From: Acanthaster planci
Taxonomy: Eukaryota > Echinodermata > Asteroidea > Valvatida > Acanthasteridae
DNA: 64,000 nucleotides
Reading direction: 5' to 3'
Assembly: GCF_001949145.1 (NCBI RefSeq)
Contig: NW_019091446.1
Span: 45,801 to 109,800 of the forward strand
A program made the translations under genes and the position numbers. Below the pieces are notes generated by a model. The model ran no database searches. It was not told the DNA's origin and was given only the letters and a program-made list of their open reading frames with translations. This document shows positions 10,130 through 20,373 of the stretch, piece after piece. Positions within the stretch are counted from its first letter, which is position 1, and every line of letters begins with the position of its first letter.

Positions 10130-13100
10130 ATATGACTGGACTGGACAATCCCAGTAATGTCGTCTAAAATTTGAGTTTGAACTGAGTACTGTCCAGTATT
10201 GAAGAAAAACATTCTTCACAATTCACTTTATTCCCTGTGGGGAAAAGGCTGATCAAGGTCATGTGCAAACTCTAGAAGGTAAGAATTGTCATTTAAATTT
10301 GACATTACAAAACAAATACCTAATGTCCATTGATCTCTAACTTGCACTGAAATTCAGTACTCATGTTCGAGGTTAGGAAGTTATTATGCTTTGAAGTATA
10401 CTTGTATGTACCTATATACAATGTATGTACCTATATAATTTCTTGAAACTCAAAAAATCACACTTTCTTGTTGTTTGAATACAATTAATATGTATAACTT
10501 AATTTCACATTCTCCAACCTGAATGTGATTAAATAGCAAATGAGGAAATCTGATTTGTGGAGAAACTGTATCAAAAATATACCAAAGATTGTATAGGACA
10601 TCATGCATCCAAACAGTTTATCAGTTAAAATTAATAAAACACATGTTTTAATCTTAATATTAAGCAAATTCCTTAATACTTTCAGGTATTGTGGTTGTAG
10701 TTAGAGATTAACTTCAGCAGAATTGCTATTTCTCATAGTTTAGGAATCTTCAAGTTGTATGAATGTAATTAATGTAGTTTTACTAGTGGCATTTATCCTG
10801 AATCAGTTTGCAGCGAGATAAAAACCTTACTTCTTTTAAACAAGTAGTGCGTTTCCCAATGGCAATGACTTTTAGGTCTTTTCTTCTGAATTTCTGATAG
10901 AATTTGGTAGTTTTACTGCATAACCGAACAGTTTGTCAGTTAAAATTAGTACCAAAAACATGTTGTTTTCATCTCAAAATGAAGCTATTAATACTTTCAA
11001 GTTTTGTGGTTGTACTTAGGGATTATGTAGTTTGATGGTAAATAATTAAACTTGTAAGATGTCTGCACCAGTAATTAGCGATGACAGGCTCGAGTCCTAC
11101 CCAAGAAAGCTTACTACACTGACAATATATACATACATACAGTGTGTATATTTGAAAGCCTAAGAACAAAACCCAGTATAAAAATTAATTTATAATTGCC
11201 TTATATCATTTGTGTCTAAGTTCTCCTCCTTAAATGTAAATATTTCTAGTGAAAAGTTTGCGGTCACATCATACGAGGGATTCACTGTAACATGACAATT
11301 AAGGGCTAAAACGAAATCTTGAAATTCTAGCAATCTGGTAACTAGAACAATTGAGGTATTTAGCAGATCAGTGATGAACGGTAAATGTTTGTTTCTGTGC
11401 ATAATCACATACAACACTTGTGTATATTCCAGGACTGGAATATTGCATGTACGTGAAATAGTATAACACTGTTCAAACATCAATTTATTCAGCAGTCAGG
11501 TTGGGTTACTTTCATTCCTTTGTGGAAAATTCCCTTTTCAAGTGTTTAGAATAAGAGCTGGAAATTAAATGCATGCCAGGACTGGTTTCATATCGGTTAT
11601 TTTGCATAACGTTTATAAGGCAAGATCCATTCTCTTTCCGTGTCTTAATGTAGCGTCACAGTGCAGAAGGAGAGAAGCTTCGCAAAACAAAAGATCCTTA
11701 AAAATTACAGTGAGTGGGGATAGAATTATATAAATGGTTCCTGAAAACTTTAAGTCTACCTGTAAGTCATAATGAAGATAAAGGTAAACAGGATGTGTCT
11801 TCAAAAGAGTGCCAGGATCGGCATGGACTTGATAAAAAAGTTACATGATGCTTGTCTTGTCAGCTAGCCTACCTCAAGCTTTTGAATGAGTGCTTTTTCA
11901 AACTGACTAAAGCACACATTGAACGCTGTTCTCTGGTGGTCATTGTAAAATAATGTATAGCAACCAATCTACCAAAAGTATAGTGAGCCAGGGCAAGCAC
12001 ACTAAGTGCGTAAAATACATGAAAACTAACAAGTATAATGAATTTGAACTTTTGGAAACAATTGGATGACAGAAACCCTGTTCAACGTACTGTAGCCGAC
12101 CAGCCCCACGTCAGTTGGACAGTGGGAGGAAGGAGGAACGGTCCCCTAATTAAAGTGGACGAGCACTTGGAGAAGACGTAAACAATAAATGATGTTTAAA
12201 TCCAGAACTACAATTTATTAAATATGAAAACAGTTGGTGTAGTGTAATGGCTAGACGGCAACGTAAATAACAGTATAATGCATGGTCAAAGGCTAACACT
12301 GCTAGCTAACCAATACACTGTGGCACGTTGTAGAACAGAAAGCAGTTACCACATTGGGTCCCGTAAATCGTACAATTTCTCAGACAGAAGATCGTGTGAA
12401 GTATTTATACAATGATAACTACTTATTAGGGGTTCCTAGCATTGACTCTCTCCCACATTTAGGGGCATGGCCGAAGACAAGCTCCCTGCAAATTAATAGA
12501 AGCAAAATGCAGAAAGTACAGTTCTACATTCGAGACCAAAAGCAAAGAGATCACTTTCACACTGCTTGCCCGGGAAGCCTATCAAAAAAGTATCCACTTT
12601 ATGTTAATTACCTCTGTGGCACGTATTGGAAGGATGGGGGCGCCCTTACTCAGGTACGGTTCCCTACAGTACCTCAATGTAAGACCACAAAAAGGAACCT
12701 TTTAAAAAGGCCTTTTGTCTTTAATTAGGGAAACAAATGATCAGCCAAGTTTCACAGCAGCTTATAAACATAATCAAAGCATGTACATGTACGTACATAA
12801 TTATGCCAATAAGTAGATAGAACTCATCACGGTTGTATTCATGTTGTGTGAAACATTTTCACTTTCTAATGTAGATTTCTAGAGTTGCAAAATCTGGAGT
12901 TGAACTGCAACATTTTCAAGTTTAGAAAGTTTCAAGTCACCCAACTGCACTTATGGCTTTCAGCCTTGATCACTTTGCACTGAGATGAGTCCTTGCATCT
13001 TCTGGATAACTGGTGATTTTCTCAATAAATGTAATGCTATGTTGCACCAAAATGACATAAAACTTTCAGGTCTTTTCATTCTGTTAGAATCTTATCATTT

Positions 13101-15070
13101 TGAAGCACAACTCAGCTGGGTAAACTACTTCGGCTTGTTTGGGAAAAGGGGCATGGTTAGTGAGCCTGTGTTGGGCCAAGGTGGGTACTGCACTCACCCC
13201 ACAGATGGTGGAAGTGGGTTGATCTTACACATCTTCAAAACAGGCGGGGGAGGGGTAAAGATAACAGTATACTTATTGGGTGTGACACCGACCTGTCCTA
13301 ACCCCATATTTCAACCCAACTGCAGCACTGATAAAAAACCCTGGGCTCTTGTATGTTCCAGCTACATGTACATGTACATTGTATATAGTTGCATGGACTA
13401 GTGACTCACAACAAAAAGAGGCATATTTTGACACCTTAAAGTGAACAATCTTTTCATTTCATGTACATGCACTCCTTCCACATGTTCCATTTTCTTTTTA
13501 TTTCTTATTTGCTGTCATTTTTACTTGTTTGTTAATGTACAATTTTTTATTCCTTACCTTTTGTTTTTAGCAAATTCACCTCCACTTTAAACTCAGTTTT
13601 AACACTACCACCGTTATCGAAGCAAACTTTTTGGAATAATCCAACATTACAATATCATTATATAACGATGACAATTTGTAAACTTTTACAGAAATGTCAA
13701 TCATTTAAAAACTTACCTGTTAATACCTCCCAAGTGATATTCCAATGCAAGTATTTTCCAAATGACGTAATTTCCTTCAGTGACAGGAGGATTTCGACAG
13801 TAAGCATGTAATTCCAAGGTTGTAAACGTGGTCTCAATTTGAACAGGCATTGAACTTGTCCCTCAGTTAGCTGCCGCTGGAATTTGCTTTACTCCGAGAG
13901 TCATATGGATAGCATTCTGATTACTTGAATCAAGCACTATTTCCTCAGCTAACATAAATTTATTTGTGAGGTACATATAATGAAGAAACCTCCGGCGTGC
14001 CCATCCACCGACGTGGTGCTATAAAGTCTGCATGTCGATACGGCCACAGACGTGGAAGAGAAAAACCATGGTGTGATACAAATGATAGGGTGTGGTGGAT
14101 GCAAGCAACACGTGCGCGGTGCACCCAGCCCACGCGAGAAGTTGTTGCGTAATAAAACCAAGGCGCCGCAAAGTGGCGCTATATCGTAACAGGCCGGGAG
14201 TAATAAGGGCGCACCCTTATATTAAGGCCAGAAATATGTCCGCCGAGCTCATTAATAAAAGTTAAGTCTCAAAATATTCTATATTAGAGGGTCCTGAGAG
14301 TCATGGAACTGGGGAATTGAAGAAATATGACACTGAACCTCTGGGCCGGCCTCAGGGCTTCCAATTCTGAGCAATTTGGATGCAATCGGGTCCGAAAGTG
14401 GCACTATTTGAGCCATTTTGCAGAGGGATGCATTTCCAAAATGGCTACTTTCCCGGACAGTGAAATTTCATTAATTTTAGGGGTGGTCTGCTTTGGGTGA
14501 GACTTTTTCAAAATTTCATTGGTCAACCCACAAACAAATTGAAAGAAAAAAGAAAGAGAAGACGTGGGAAACCATTTTTCTGTGCAGCCTTAACACCTGT
14601 GAGAGTTGTAAGTATTTTTTTAATGTTTGTGAAGTATTGGGATTTATCACTGCTGTCTATGGGAATTTATTCGTAGGGGTGCACCCATAAAGCTTTTATG
14701 TATCTGCAGATGCACAAAGCTAACCCACGCTGCGGATTGTGAATTCCTCCGAGATAAACGCTGGTAGAAACCTATATTGTTCTCGTGCACAATGGATAAT
14801 AGTGGAGAGAGGGACTTGGTTTAAGTCTGAGAAACGACTCAAATGGTGGACATTTTTTTCGTGAAGTTCTGCAACACTAGACAACGGATTGAATTAGTTG
14901 AAAGTATTCAGTATAAAAAATGAAGTGGCACATACAGTCCCTTTGTTTTCGGGACTATAGTTTTGGGAGGAGCGGAGTTCCAATTAAAGAATAGGCTTGG
15001 AGCTGTACCTCCGGGCGTGAATTTTTCATAAACGGCTCATTGCTGGACCTCGGTCATTCTTTGCACAAAT
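10130..15070 (+). repeat. Right copy of the large tandem duplication (3' flank of the lectin gene)
   Basis: This continues the match to 408-5560 begun inside the lectin gene. No gene is recognised. About 1.1 kb at 11660-12730 has no counterpart in the left copy and may be an insertion; it holds a 124-codon ORF (12354-12728) without recognisable similarity. Another interruption is the dispersed repeat at 14253-14690, after which the duplication resumes at 14690-15070. Confidence 0.75.
14253..14690 (+). repeat. Dispersed repeat A, left part (inverted relative to 22270-23071)
   Basis: Reverse-complement matches to about 22680-23071 include ctctatattagagggtc-type sequence near 14278, the stretch around 14400-14530 (tttgagccattttgcagagg, ggtggtctgctttgggtgag) and the peptide-level match GFIT(A/S)VYGNLF in the corresponding short ORFs. 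The right part of the same repeat resumes at about 15705 after roughly 1 kb that repeat B lacks. Confidence 0.75.
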
Positions 15071-15704
15071 TTAGAAAAAAGCGAAAGCTATTAAAAAACT
15101 TAAGGGAAGGGACTGGAATAGAAATTACAAATTCGCTAGGAAAAAAACTAAGATTTGACCCCCTCCAACTGTGAATTGTTCATCAGTTCTTAACTGACGA
15201 GTCTTCTGCCCCCAAGAAAAAATGGTTTGCATGGGAAAACTGTCAACTGTCAATGGGGGCGCCCCCCTTCCTCCGGCGACAGCCTGTAGTCTTGATGCTA
15301 TACTAAGAAGTCTTTTGTTTCTGTTAAGTCTTTTCGAGGTTGTAAAGCTGCAACCAAACATGTTGGAGTTTCCCCCTCCATGTGTCTGCGTGGCTGGGCG
15401 TGGTAATTTCCTTGGCACGATAATATTCGATTACCTCAGACTTTTTAACTGCCAGTATTGGCGTAACTACGGGGGGGGCACGGGTGCCCCCCGCCATTTA
15501 AAATCCATGAACAACCTATGCTCCTTGTCTTTTTGGCGCAACCTTGGAAAAATGTGTGCATTCCCAGGTGCCTCCGGACATAATAGCCCTAGCTATGCCA
15601 CTGACTTCCAGTCCTTCTAACAGTTGAAAAAGATGAAATCAAAGATCGCAGAGCGCCGCGTAGATGGAGGACACTGCCCAAAAGCCTTAAAGTTGACCCC
15701 TGAC

Positions 15705-16055
15705 GGCGCGCTTGCAGCACCCTTGGATAGGAAAAATAACGTGCAAAGATTTTTCGTTCAGTTACTTCTTAAAAAATTCAACTAAGAAAAGGGACTTTGG
15801 AAAATATTTGTTAGTATATCAGTTCATAGAAACTGAAAATCACTGACCCAAAAGATAAATATCCTGCCAAAAATTGACCCATCACTTTCGAAAATCTAAA
15901 CACATGAAGAACAGTGCAATGCGGCAGTCTCGTACGCAGATGAACATTTACGCTTTGAAATTTTATGGTAGTCCGAGATAAAAACAGATCCAAATATTTT
16001 ACGCAGTCTTATAATTAATAAGTAATAAAATTAAAGCAATAATCTAGTATAGTTG
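15705..16055 (+). repeat. Dispersed repeat A, right part (inverted relative to 22270-22650)
   Basis: From cccttggataggaaaaa (near 15720) through gcaatgcggcagtctcgtac (near 15917) to aaagcaataatct (near 16034) the sequence is the reverse complement of about 22640 down to 22270, with many substitutions. Between the two parts of A (14691-15704) lies DNA mostly matching the left duplication copy, so A was either split by rearrangement or B has lost about 1 kb. It is noncoding. Confidence 0.75.
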
Positions 16056-16080
16056 GTGATTCATCACAATATATAGGGTC

Positions 16081-16243
16081 AATACGGGCGATTCACAATA
16101 GTGCACCTCAAAGAGTTTGCAACGCGTTCACCAATCGCAGTTTGTGAACTCCATACGCGCATTGGGTCGACAGATTTCGCACACTCTGATTGGTCGAAGT
16201 GTTGCAAGCTAGTGGAGGCGCACTGTTGTGAAACGCCCGTATT
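16081..16243. mobile_element. 163-bp fold-back MITE-like element
   Basis: The ends aatacgggcg and cgcccgtatt are perfect inverted repeats, and the similarity extends about 43 bp into each side (cacaatagtgcacctc opposite gaggcgcactgttgtg, ending at ttgcaac/gttgcaa). There is no coding capacity. It lies about 0.7 kb upstream of the endonuclease ORF. Confidence 0.8.
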
Positions 16244-16901
16244 TTGTTCAGTTTCCAAACCCATGCACGGGACAGGCAGGCCAGTCTACGTTTTGAAGGT
16301 TTCTGGTGCCCAAACGTCCAACAGAGCTATGACCAAACCATTTCCAGGGACAGTTTTGGCGCACCCCTAACTAGAAATATGTTTGTAACGTCAATTCAAT
16401 AACCAGGAACATGTTAAGAGTGACTGACAAAAAGAAGAGCCAAAAAAGGTTATGTCATCTGACAGAGGCTATCACAAGGTAGCAGACGAAAACTGTTAAT
16501 TAATATTTTTCCTATTCAATATTCGGCACGTTCCTCATGCACTTGTGCTGCTCTCTCTTTTCTCATACGTTCAGGCAGAAAGTATATCTTTGAATTCTCT
16601 GCATATAGCTGATCTTGAATCGTTTAATTCACTCATTTGAGGGGAGACAAATATTTTCTATTTTCCGCCATTTTGAACCAACGTCGAAACAACTCCAGCC
16701 GTTCGGTCTAAACATTGACGTCACAAAGGCATAACCAAAGTCTAAGCTAGTGCTGGACCCAGTATGATTCCCCAAACCTTTAATGATTAATGGCTGTTAT
16801 GTGTATGATAAATACCCACCTGCATGTAAGTACACCCATGTTTGTAATAAATAGCATGTCATGGAAAGCAATTGTTTAACATGTGCATGTGATCTAAAGC
16901 A

Positions 16902-16908
16902 TATATAA
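16902..16908 (+). promoter_or_regulatory. TATA-like box upstream of the endonuclease ORF
   Basis: TATATAA lies 64 bp before the first ATG of the endonuclease ORF, at a spacing compatible with a short 5' UTR. A CRE-like ttgacgtcac is near 16716. The background is AT-rich, so chance is possible. Confidence 0.3.
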
Positions 16909-16965
16909 TGCATTTTGTTTATATTGTAGGTGATTTGACATATTTTTGTCGGATCTAGCAAAGGT

Positions 16966-17436
16966 TTGAAGTGCATCCAGCAGAATTACACCATTTTCAC
17001 CTGGTCACCAAGTTTATTATGCAGATTTACCAGTCCAAACATGGCGTTCGTTACCGAGAGCAACACCTGGTGTAAAAGAACACTGTGCGCTATATTACGA
17101 CGATCAAAGATAAACAGCAAAGGCTGCCTCATCTGGAGGGGAGCTTTGAAAAGCCTGTCTGGCCGCCGGAGAACAAAATACGGTCAACTTTTCTGCCGTG
17201 CTCCAGGCTCGAAGAAACGCTCAGTGAAAAGCGTGCATCGAGTGGCTTACATGGCACATACTGGTAATTTAGATTTACCACGGAAGTGCGATGTGAGCCA
17301 CCTGTGCCACAATTCATTGTGTGTCCTCTTCCAGCACCTTTCCCTAGAACCGAGGGCTGTAAACAACCTTCGTAAAAAATGCAAGAAGCTGAAGCATTGC
17401 TGGGGCCATGATGGCTATAAAGATTGTATACCTTAA
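16966..17436 (+). CDS. His-Me finger endonuclease, I-PpoI homing-endonuclease-like
   Basis: An intact single-exon ORF of 156 aa; translation could also start at Met26 (17041). The C-terminal half carries the full zinc-binding loop signature of the I-PpoI family: KGCLIWRG (Cys54), a YGQLF segment, VHRVAYMAHTG, then VSHLCHNSLC (His112, Cys114, Cys119), His124, NNLRKKC (Asn133, Cys139), CWGH (Cys145, His148) and a last Cys154. By comparison with I-PpoI, His112 is the expected general base, Asn133 the metal ligand, and Cys54/114/119/His124 plus Cys139/145/His148/Cys154 the two zinc sites, so the nuclease looks active. I-PpoI itself is encoded by a mobile rDNA intron in a slime mould; here no rDNA is present. 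The ORF sits among transposon remnants between inverted repeats A and B. It may be a selfish gene, an element-borne nuclease or a recruited host gene. Confidence 0.82.
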   Translation: MKCIQQNYTIFTWSPSLLCRFTSPNMAFVTESNTWCKRTLCAILRRSKINSKGCLIWRGALKSLSGRRRTKYGQLFCRAPGSKKRSVKSVHRVAYMAHTGNLDLPRKCDVSHLCHNSLCVLFQHLSLEPRAVNNLRKKCKKLKHCWGHDGYKDCIP

Positions 17437-18930
17437 AGTAAGTAGGCCGTAGAATAGTTACACTAAACGGAAAGTGAAGCCATTCATAATCAAGGACTTA
17501 AAATCATTTGCTAGGAATATGCCTGGAGTAGTTGTGTTCAACCCTTGTATTGTAACTTTTGTTCACTCAATGGAATTTTGAATCAAATTCAGGATCAAAT
17601 TAACCTCGTTTGTACAGAGTTTGTGTAGAGTAACAGAGTTGAAATATTTCTATGTTAGTATAGGCTTCCCCTTTGGCTCTTTTGGCATGGTATTTTTGTG
17701 CCTCCTCTATTTCATCCACAGCCTTCGCCGCTTGAGAATCCGGAGTAATGGACACCTAGCAGCTTTACACTTTTTCACAACAGGCTTTTCACGCCCATAT
17801 GTGAACTGCACTGTGATCTGTCCTTGAACTTTTCTGGAAAAGGTTTGAGTTAACATTGAATACATCATTCATACTTTCTGATTTTTGAGTCAGTATTCCA
17901 TACCTTGCTTTGCTCAAAGCCTCACTGAAATCCATTCAACCTACAGGGAAGACTGCCAAGTGACTTGTCATTACACTCAACCCTTCGCCAATCGTTTTCG
18001 AGCCCAACAATAGTCTAAGAGTGAAACATCGAGTGGAATGGACAGAAAGGATGAAATGCTAGATGGTCAGCAGCTTGCCATGGATGGTTTCCCCCTTCCC
18101 CCGAGGGAAGAGGAGGGGAAATCAGAAGAAAGAATGTGGCAAAGTGCGCACTGGAAGCATCTTAAGAGATAACCGTTTGTTTCAACGAACTCCAGGGGCT
18201 TGTTTTAGACTTTACATTCTTTTTCCTGTCATGTTTAAGACTTGTTATATTTTCTGTTGTAATAATTTTCGTTCAAATAGCTTCTATAAATGTCAGTGGT
18301 TTCAGAAAAGAGAACAAGCATTACCAAACCTTTGAGTTGATGAGGTTGAAAAAATTACGACGTTTTTTTGTTAAGGAGGCTCAAGCCTGCAGTTTTAAGG
18401 AGGCACGTAAATTGTAGTAAATTTGGTGACCCTAGGCTCTGGTCCATTGACTTCGTGATAGCTCTGGGGTGGCTATTCTATTCTCGGGGCACCAGTCGTC
18501 GTATTGTCTCACAGTCACTTATCAGGGTAGTAATCAAAGGGTTCGTTTGGTCAACTTGTATGGTCGTAATGACCAAAAATTGCACCAGCTGTTGTTATCA
18601 GAGTATCTATACGTCTTCTCTGTAGAGGCATGCGCCACGTGAATTTTTGAGGAGATTTTAATTGTGTCGAAAACCTTCATCTTGGTTGGGGGGAACTTAA
18701 GTACTCTTTGGGGGGTCTTGTCAAATTCAACAACTGTGAGAGAGTGAGACCTTGCAGAGCGCTGGCAGATGCACAATCCGGGTCAACGCTGATTCACATT
18801 GGATTCTCGTGACCAGAGTCGTACCACCTGCATTGACTGGCATTTTCTAAACAATCTCCTACAGTCGAATTTTAGAGGCACCTAGTTAAGCCCTGTTAGA
18901 GTCCTTTGGGGATTTCGGGTATCTCCCCAG
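17437..18930. other. Stretch without recognised gene
   Basis: Only short unsupported ORFs are seen. Immediately after the endonuclease stop there is a donor-like aagtaagt, so the transcript may continue into a 3' UTR intron. The last 500 bases may be the upstream part of the LINE remnant that follows, but no domain is readable. Confidence 0.4.
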
Positions 18931-19580
18931 GACCATTTGGAGCCTTGGCAACTGATGCTTGGGGGCAGATTTGATATAACCTTCAAATCTGCCACCCTTC
19001 TGAAGAAGTTTATGCCTAGTTTTGACGGGATTGTTGGATGCCATGTCCTGTCGTGTAGCATCCTCAAGCTCATTACAATCAAGTATCATGTACGACAATA
19101 TCGTCTGGTCAATTTTGTCGCAATACGGTAGGGTTCATAAGGGGAGGTTTATGACCTACCCTGAAGAGCCCTCTGTCTTTACTGGCACCCGGCAGTATCT
19201 TATATGTCGGGTGTCGTGAATATCCCATCAGCTCTCCGCATCGGGAACCGCAATGCCTGGATCAGCTACTCTGGCCAGACACGGACTTGCACCTGATGCA
19301 GGAACCAAGGACACAAAGCTTCGGCTTGTAAGGCCGTTAAGTGCTGTAACTTAGCAGTCGGGCATTCCTCTTTGGAGTACCCTAACCGTGTCAAGTGTAC
19401 AAAATACTGAGGGGACATGAGGCACAGTGCCGCAAGTCCTTTGCCAGAAAGGCGCGGCCGTCTAAACGTTGCGTCGACGTTGTTGTGCAGGAGGAAGTCA
19501 TCCCTGCACAACCTGCCAAAGGTAGTTCACCGCCTCAGCCGGAACCCACGATAGTGATTCCAGCAGAGGGGGATAAAAAA
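18931..19580 (+). pseudogene. Decayed non-LTR retrotransposon ORF1 (gag-like, CCHC zinc knuckles)
   Basis: Pieces of one gag-like protein are readable in changing frames: GGRFDITFKSATLLKKFMP (18958 on), then LSQYGRV and GRFMTYPE with VFTGTRQYLI (about 19115-19205) after a frameshift, then IPSALRIGNRNAWISY (about 19220) after another. Next come three CCHC zinc knuckles: the first has a stop inside its CxxC, the second and third have Cys changed to Leu, Tyr or Pro and one further stop. This arrangement is that of LINE ORF1 nucleic-acid-binding proteins of marine animals. At least two frameshifts and several stops make it a dead copy. No ORF2 endonuclease or reverse transcriptase was found nearby. 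Confidence 0.75.
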
Positions 19581-19994
19581 AAAAGATGAAAAGTCTCTTT
19601 TATTAGAGTCCCGGCCGTCGGACTCTGAGACCCAATCAGAGGTGGCAAGCTAAAAATCATCTCGAATTCACCTTGCAGCAGGCATCGTGCATTCGGCCCT
19701 CCACGCAGCCAAGGCCCGGTGGAGTCCCTGTCTGCATGGACTTGTTTCCATTGCAGGCAGGTGATTTCTGCGACGTGCTGTTTTGATTTTTTGCGGGCTG
19801 TGCTGCCTGTACAGGCGTTAACAGGACCTTTTTTCGTCTGTGGCGACGTCCAAGATCAGTTACACTTGTGATTCAAGTCGAGGGGGATTGAAAAAACCGT
19901 GACGACGTTGACAGGTCTTCCTCAGAGTTCGGGTCGCCGGACTTTGAGTCCATGTCGGAGGGGGGAAGTCCAAAATGCCTCAATTTTCCTTAAC
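19581..19994 (+). other. Probable acidic/serine tail of the LINE ORF1 remnant
   Basis: Short segments encode similar Ser/Asp/Glu-rich text: ESRPSDSETQSEV near 19604 and SEFGSPDFESMSEGGS near 19925, and MSPSDGG recurs beyond the hairpin at about 20385. The phrase ggacttgtttccattgca occurs at 19739 and again at 20405, suggesting local duplication around the hairpin insertion. No separate gene is seen. Confidence 0.45.
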
Positions 19995-20373
19995 TCGAGC
20001 ACTGTGTATTTGTAGCCTTGGTCAAGGTGTTCGCCATTCGTTGCAGCGCAGCGAGCACCACCCGCTCGTTGACTTACATGTACTGTAGGCCTACATACCT
20101 GCATACAATACAAAATCAAGGCGAATAGATAGCGATCTCATGCAGCTTAAGAAATATGCAAATCAGCTGAACCAACGTTCGTCCAGGTTCAGCTGATTTG
20201 CATATTTCTTAAGCCGTGTGAGGTCGCTATTAGCCTCGATTTTGCAATGTATGCAGGTATGTACATGTACGTGCGCAAATACTAGGTGCGAACTAGGTTA
20301 GCGAGCGGGTGGTGCACGCTGCGCTGCAACGAATGACGAACGCTTTGACCAAGGCTATGTATTCGTTGCTCGA
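19995..20373. mobile_element. Long nearly perfect hairpin (fold-back element)
   Basis: The left arm 19995-20173 and right arm 20186-20373 are reverse complements along almost their whole length, including a perfect stretch of about 28 bp next to the loop (cttaagaaatatgcaaatca in both) and cattcgttgcagcgcagcg in the distal arms. The loop is only 12 nt (20174-20185). Such symmetry means a recent or actively homogenised inverted repeat; an RNA from it would fold into a stem of roughly 180 bp. It has no coding capacity. It interrupts the LINE remnant. No target-site duplication is obvious. Confidence 0.85.

Noticed and set aside
15222-15620. 132-codon ORF
   Set aside because: Lies in repeated C/G-tract DNA; composition and overlap with an opposing ORF suggest chance.
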